From positions 124,001-188,000 of the forward strand of contig NZ_FONS01000003.1 of NCBI RefSeq assembly GCF_900112985.1: a stretch of 64,000 nt of DNA. Reading direction: 5' to 3'. The DNA comes from Pedobacter antarcticus (GTDB lineage: Bacteria; Bacteroidota; Bacteroidia; Sphingobacteriales; Sphingobacteriaceae). Both the position numbers and the translations under genes were made by a program. Shown here in pieces: positions 61,784 through 64,000 of this stretch (position 1 is the first letter of the stretch; the number at the start of each line of letters is the position of its first letter). Under the pieces are notes generated by a model, which did not search any database, was not told the origin of the DNA, and saw only the letters and a list, made by a program, of their open reading frames with translations.

Positions 61784-62675
61784 TTCTAGAAGTTTAACGA
61801 TAGGAACACTTTTCGGCACCGTAATTCTGGTTTCCATAGCTGAAATGTACTTTAGTTATTTTCACGATAGAAAGCTTTATACAAAAAAGGATACCTGGAC
61901 AAACGTTTACCTGATGGGGCTCGCATTCCTCATCAACCTGTCAACTAAGGCAGGGACCTTTTTTTTATTAGACTATTGTTATCAGTTCCGTCTGTTCGAA
62001 ATTAAAAATGTCTTTTTATACTGGCTGACTTTAATTTTAATTCAGGACCTGCTCTACTGGATTCTCCATACCTCAGGTCACTATATCCGGTTCTTCTGGG
62101 CCATGCATGTCACCCACCATTCCTCGTCTTATTTCAATCTGACAACAGGGTTCAGGTCTACAGTGTTTGAACCTCTTTATCGCGTATTCTTTTACCTTCC
62201 GCTCGCTTTTATGGGTTTTTCCGCACTGGATATCCTGTATGCATACCTGATTACACAGATTTATGGAAATATTGTTCATACGCAGACTGTAGGGAAATTA
62301 CATCCCTGGATTGAGTATATCTTCGTAACCCCGTCCCATCATCGCGTTCATCATGCCAGTAATATCAGATATCTCGATAAAAACATGGGTATGGTTTTAA
62401 TCATATGGGACAGATTATTTGGAACGTTCCAGGAAGAACTTCCTGAAGATCAAGAACCCATCACCTATGGTCTCACCCATCAACCTGATGATACCGGGCC
62501 GGTAAGTACGGTTTTCCATGAGTTTTTCGCCCTGTCATCAGATGTCAGAAAAGCACCTGGATGGAAGAATAAGATAAAATATGTGTTTTGTCCTCCCGGA
62601 TGGAGCCACGACGGCAGCACACAGATCGCGAAAGTATTGCAGGACGAATTAAGAGAACAGGAGAACAAAAAATAA
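61773..62675 (+). CDS. Sterol desaturase/fatty-acid hydroxylase family membrane protein
   Basis: Membrane di-iron oxygenase of about 300 residues with four hydrophobic helices. The histidine clusters are complete: HTSGH, HVTHH (FFWAMHVTHHSSSYFN) and HHRVHH (TPSHHRVHHASNIRY). These hold two irons for hydroxylation or desaturation of lipids, hopanoids or carotenoids. The substrate is unknown. It overlaps aroB by 11 bp, so it shares that transcript even though the pathways are unrelated. Confidence 0.93.
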   Translation: MLLDSRSLTIGTLFGTVILVSIAEMYFSYFHDRKLYTKKDTWTNVYLMGLAFLINLSTKAGTFFLLDYCYQFRLFEIKNVFLYWLTLILIQDLLYWILHTSGHYIRFFWAMHVTHHSSSYFNLTTGFRSTVFEPLYRVFFYLPLAFMGFSALDILYAYLITQIYGNIVHTQTVGKLHPWIEYIFVTPSHHRVHHASNIRYLDKNMGMVLIIWDRLFGTFQEELPEDQEPITYGLTHQPDDTGPVSTVFHEFFALSSDVRKAPGWKNKIKYVFCPPGWSHDGSTQIAKVLQDELREQENKK

Positions 62676-62692
62676 TTTTTTTTATTTTAATA

Positions 62693-62722
62693 TTGACAAA
62701 TTAAATTTTGTTGTTACATTTG
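62693..62722 (+). promoter_or_regulatory. Promoter of the phenylalanine operon
   Basis: TTG (62693-62695), 19-bp spacer, TACATTTG (62715-62722): an exact match to the Bacteroidota TTG-N19-TAnnTTTG promoter. Transcription would start about 50 bp before the leader peptide. Confidence 0.75.
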
Positions 62723-62780
62723 GCAGAACGAAAACAACAAACACAGATATTTTAATAAGAATATCCACAAGAAACAAACA

Positions 62781-62843
62781 ATGAGAAATATCACTACATA
62801 TTGGTTTTTTAACTTTTACTTCTTTAGTAAGAGCCGGGACTGA
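62781..62843 (+). CDS. pheL: Phenylalanine leader peptide
   Basis: A 20-residue peptide MRNITTYWFFNFYFFSKSRD with five Phe, two Tyr and one Trp packed in residues 7-15. It lies between the phe promoter and a terminator hairpin in front of pheA. Ribosome stalling at the Phe codons when charged tRNA-Phe is scarce would let the antiterminator form. Its stop codon lies within the strand of the antiterminator stem (GCCGGGACT, 62833-62841), as expected for classical attenuation. Confidence 0.85.
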   Translation: MRNITTYWFFNFYFFSKSRD

Positions 62844-62911
62844 TATGCAATCAAAATAATCAAGATAATTGTATATGAAAAGTCCCGGCAAAACGCCGGG
62901 ACTTTTTTTTT
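62833..62911 (+). terminator. Phe attenuator (antiterminator and terminator)
   Basis: Terminator: AGTCCCGGC (62881-62889), loop AAAAC, GCCGGGACT (62895-62903), then nine T. The copy GCCGGGACT at 62833-62841, inside the end of the leader peptide, can pair with 62881-62889 instead and so prevent the terminator. This gives two mutually exclusive structures of identical 9-bp core. Confidence 0.88.
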
Positions 62912-62941
62912 ATCAAAAAAAATTAAAAAGAAGATAAACCA

Positions 62942-63775
62942 ATGAAAAAACTGACAAAAGTAGCTATACAGGGAATCAAGGCCTCATTTCACGAAGAAGC
63001 TGCCTTCAAATTCTTTGGTAAGGATATCCAGACCATAGAATGTAATTCCTTCAAGCAAACCTGTGATGTGCTTGCTGCAGGTGAAGCTGACTATGTGGTA
63101 ATGGCAATTGAAAATTCCATTGCCGGCAGCCTGTTACCGAACTACACTTTGATCAGAGAGTACAACTTTGCAGTTACCGGAGAAGTTTACCTGGGTATTC
63201 AGTTACATTTAATGGCATTACCAGGTGTTAAAATAGAAGATGTTAAATATGTAACCTCCCATCCTATTGCAATCCGTCAGTGTATTGATTTCTTCGATGA
63301 ATTTCCTCATTTAAAAATAGTAGAAAGTGTAGATACGGCAGCTTGTGCCAAAAAAATAAAAGAAGAGCAGTTAACTGATACTGTCGCTGTGGCGAATGCA
63401 ATGGCTGCAGAGCTATACGGATTGGATATTATTGAAAGAAGAATAGAATCAAATAAAAAGAATTACACCCGTTTTCTTATCCTAAAAAACGATAAAGCAG
63501 AAAACCCTGGCATTATCAATAAAGCATCTATCTGTTTTCAGGTGGGCAACCATGTCGGAGCACTTTCTGAAGTCCTGAATATTTTCGCAAAACAAGATGT
63601 CAATCTAAGTAAAATTCAATCTATGCCTGTTCTGGGTAAAAGAAATGATTATTACTTCTATGTAGACATGGAGTGGTCAGACATAGCCAAATATGACGAA
63701 GCGATCCGCAGGTCATTAAAATATACGGTAAACTTTAATATTATGGGTGAATACGAGAAGAACGATAAAGTATAA
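62942..63775 (+). CDS. pheA: Prephenate dehydratase
   Basis: Converts prephenate to phenylpyruvate, the penultimate step to phenylalanine. PDT domain about 1-185: VAIQGIKASFHEEAAFKFFG, AIENSIAGSLLPNY and the catalytic Thr-Arg-Phe triad NYTRFLIL (Thr176-Arg177-Phe178). A C-terminal ACT domain (about 193-275, GNHVGALSEVLNIFAKQDVNLSKIQSMP) gives allosteric inhibition by Phe. It has no chorismate mutase domain; that activity is expected on the DAHP synthase encoded next. Expression is controlled by the attenuator upstream. Confidence 0.96.
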   Translation: MKKLTKVAIQGIKASFHEEAAFKFFGKDIQTIECNSFKQTCDVLAAGEADYVVMAIENSIAGSLLPNYTLIREYNFAVTGEVYLGIQLHLMALPGVKIEDVKYVTSHPIAIRQCIDFFDEFPHLKIVESVDTAACAKKIKEEQLTDTVAVANAMAAELYGLDIIERRIESNKKNYTRFLILKNDKAENPGIINKASICFQVGNHVGALSEVLNIFAKQDVNLSKIQSMPVLGKRNDYYFYVDMEWSDIAKYDEAIRRSLKYTVNFNIMGEYEKNDKV

Positions 63776-63836
63776 TCCCGTCAAAAACAAGAAAATCACA
63801 ATTAAACAACAATAAACGAATTAAAATCACCTTAAC

Positions 63837-64000
63837 ATGAAATTGAATTTAAACATCCAACCATTAAGCAGCTGGATAAACCTTAAAAGCGAACCTCTTA
63901 TTATTTCTGGTCCTTGCAGTGCAGAGACTGAAGAACAGTTACTGTCTACCGCACATTTACTGGCAGCAACCGGAAAAGTATCTGTTTTAAGAGCTGGAAT
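63837..64000 (+). CDS. DAHP synthase (probably with chorismate mutase domain), partial
   Basis: Only the first 54 codons lie in the window. LIISGPCSAETEEQLL is the start of the class I DAHP synthase/KDO8P synthase barrel (AroF-type), which condenses phosphoenolpyruvate and erythrose-4-phosphate. In Bacteroidota this gene after pheA commonly encodes a fusion with a C-terminal chorismate mutase; the fusion cannot be confirmed here. It starts 62 bp after pheA and belongs to the same Phe-attenuated operon. Confidence 0.88.
   Translation, partial: MKLNLNIQPLSSWINLKSEPLIISGPCSAETEEQLLSTAHLLAATGKVSVLRAG

Noticed and set aside
1..64000. CRISPR arrays, rRNA genes, prophage or intact insertion sequences
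   Set aside because: No regularly spaced repeats, no rRNA-like stretches, and no integrase, transposase or phage structural genes were seen.

Overview
The window reads as chromosomal DNA of a Bacteroidota bacterium, most likely family Sphingobacteriaceae (Pedobacter-like). The evidence is a SusC/SusD pair, a GLPGLI-family protein, many lipoproteins and secreted enzymes whose signal peptides end in AQ, almost no Shine-Dalgarno sequences, and promoters of the Bacteroidota form TTG-19 bp-TAnnTTTG (best seen before the phe operon and the catalase gene). No rRNA, CRISPR array, prophage or intact insertion sequence was found. There is one tRNA gene.

Layout. 0-5.9 kb: an RND efflux operon (adaptor, pump, TolC-like channel, small membrane protein) closed by a strong hairpin. 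5.9-8.4 kb: a galactose cluster with a Nudix-type regulator whose Nudix box is degenerate, a 41-bp palindromic operator, a galT gene cut to its first third, and galK. 8.5-15.9 kb: a sialate O-acetylesterase-like enzyme, an MscS-type channel, a CsgG/TolB-like protein and an MGH1-like glycosidase lipoprotein.

15.9-42.8 kb is the most notable part. Fifteen genes in five transcription units look like one programme for using hydroxyproline-rich, arabinosylated protein (plant extensin type). It comprises a GH127 beta-L-arabinofuranosidase homologue, a DUF5695 candidate glycosidase, secreted peptidases (DPP4-like S9, M1, DUF885), a SusC/SusD importer, POT and APC inner-membrane transporters, a cytoplasmic Xaa-Pro aminopeptidase and an AraC regulator. 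It also holds the full four-enzyme trans-4-hydroxy-L-proline pathway: 2-epimerase, FAD D-hydroxyproline dehydrogenase, DHDPS-family deaminase and 2-oxoglutarate semialdehyde dehydrogenase. A 17-bp palindrome related to ACCGGTTAATATCCGGT lies upstream of every unit, which suggests one regulon.

42.8-49.3 kb: an acyltransferase-3 membrane protein, a LytTR regulator with membrane segments, a GNAT enzyme and a TonB-dependent receptor translationally coupled to a GLPGLI protein. 49.5-56.5 kb is a looser accessory stretch: msrA, unknown proteins, three more GNAT genes, a chloramphenicol acetyltransferase of CatA type, an ArsR-like mini-protein, a broken nitrilase-like remnant and tRNA-Met(CAT).

56.5-64 kb is housekeeping: a HAD phosphatase, an Mpo1-like protein, catalase, proline dehydrogenase, an S4-domain protein, aroB, a sterol-desaturase-family protein, and a phenylalanine operon (pheA, then DAHP synthase cut by the window edge) preceded by a Phe-rich leader peptide and an attenuator. 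All functional names come from reading motifs by eye; no database search was run.
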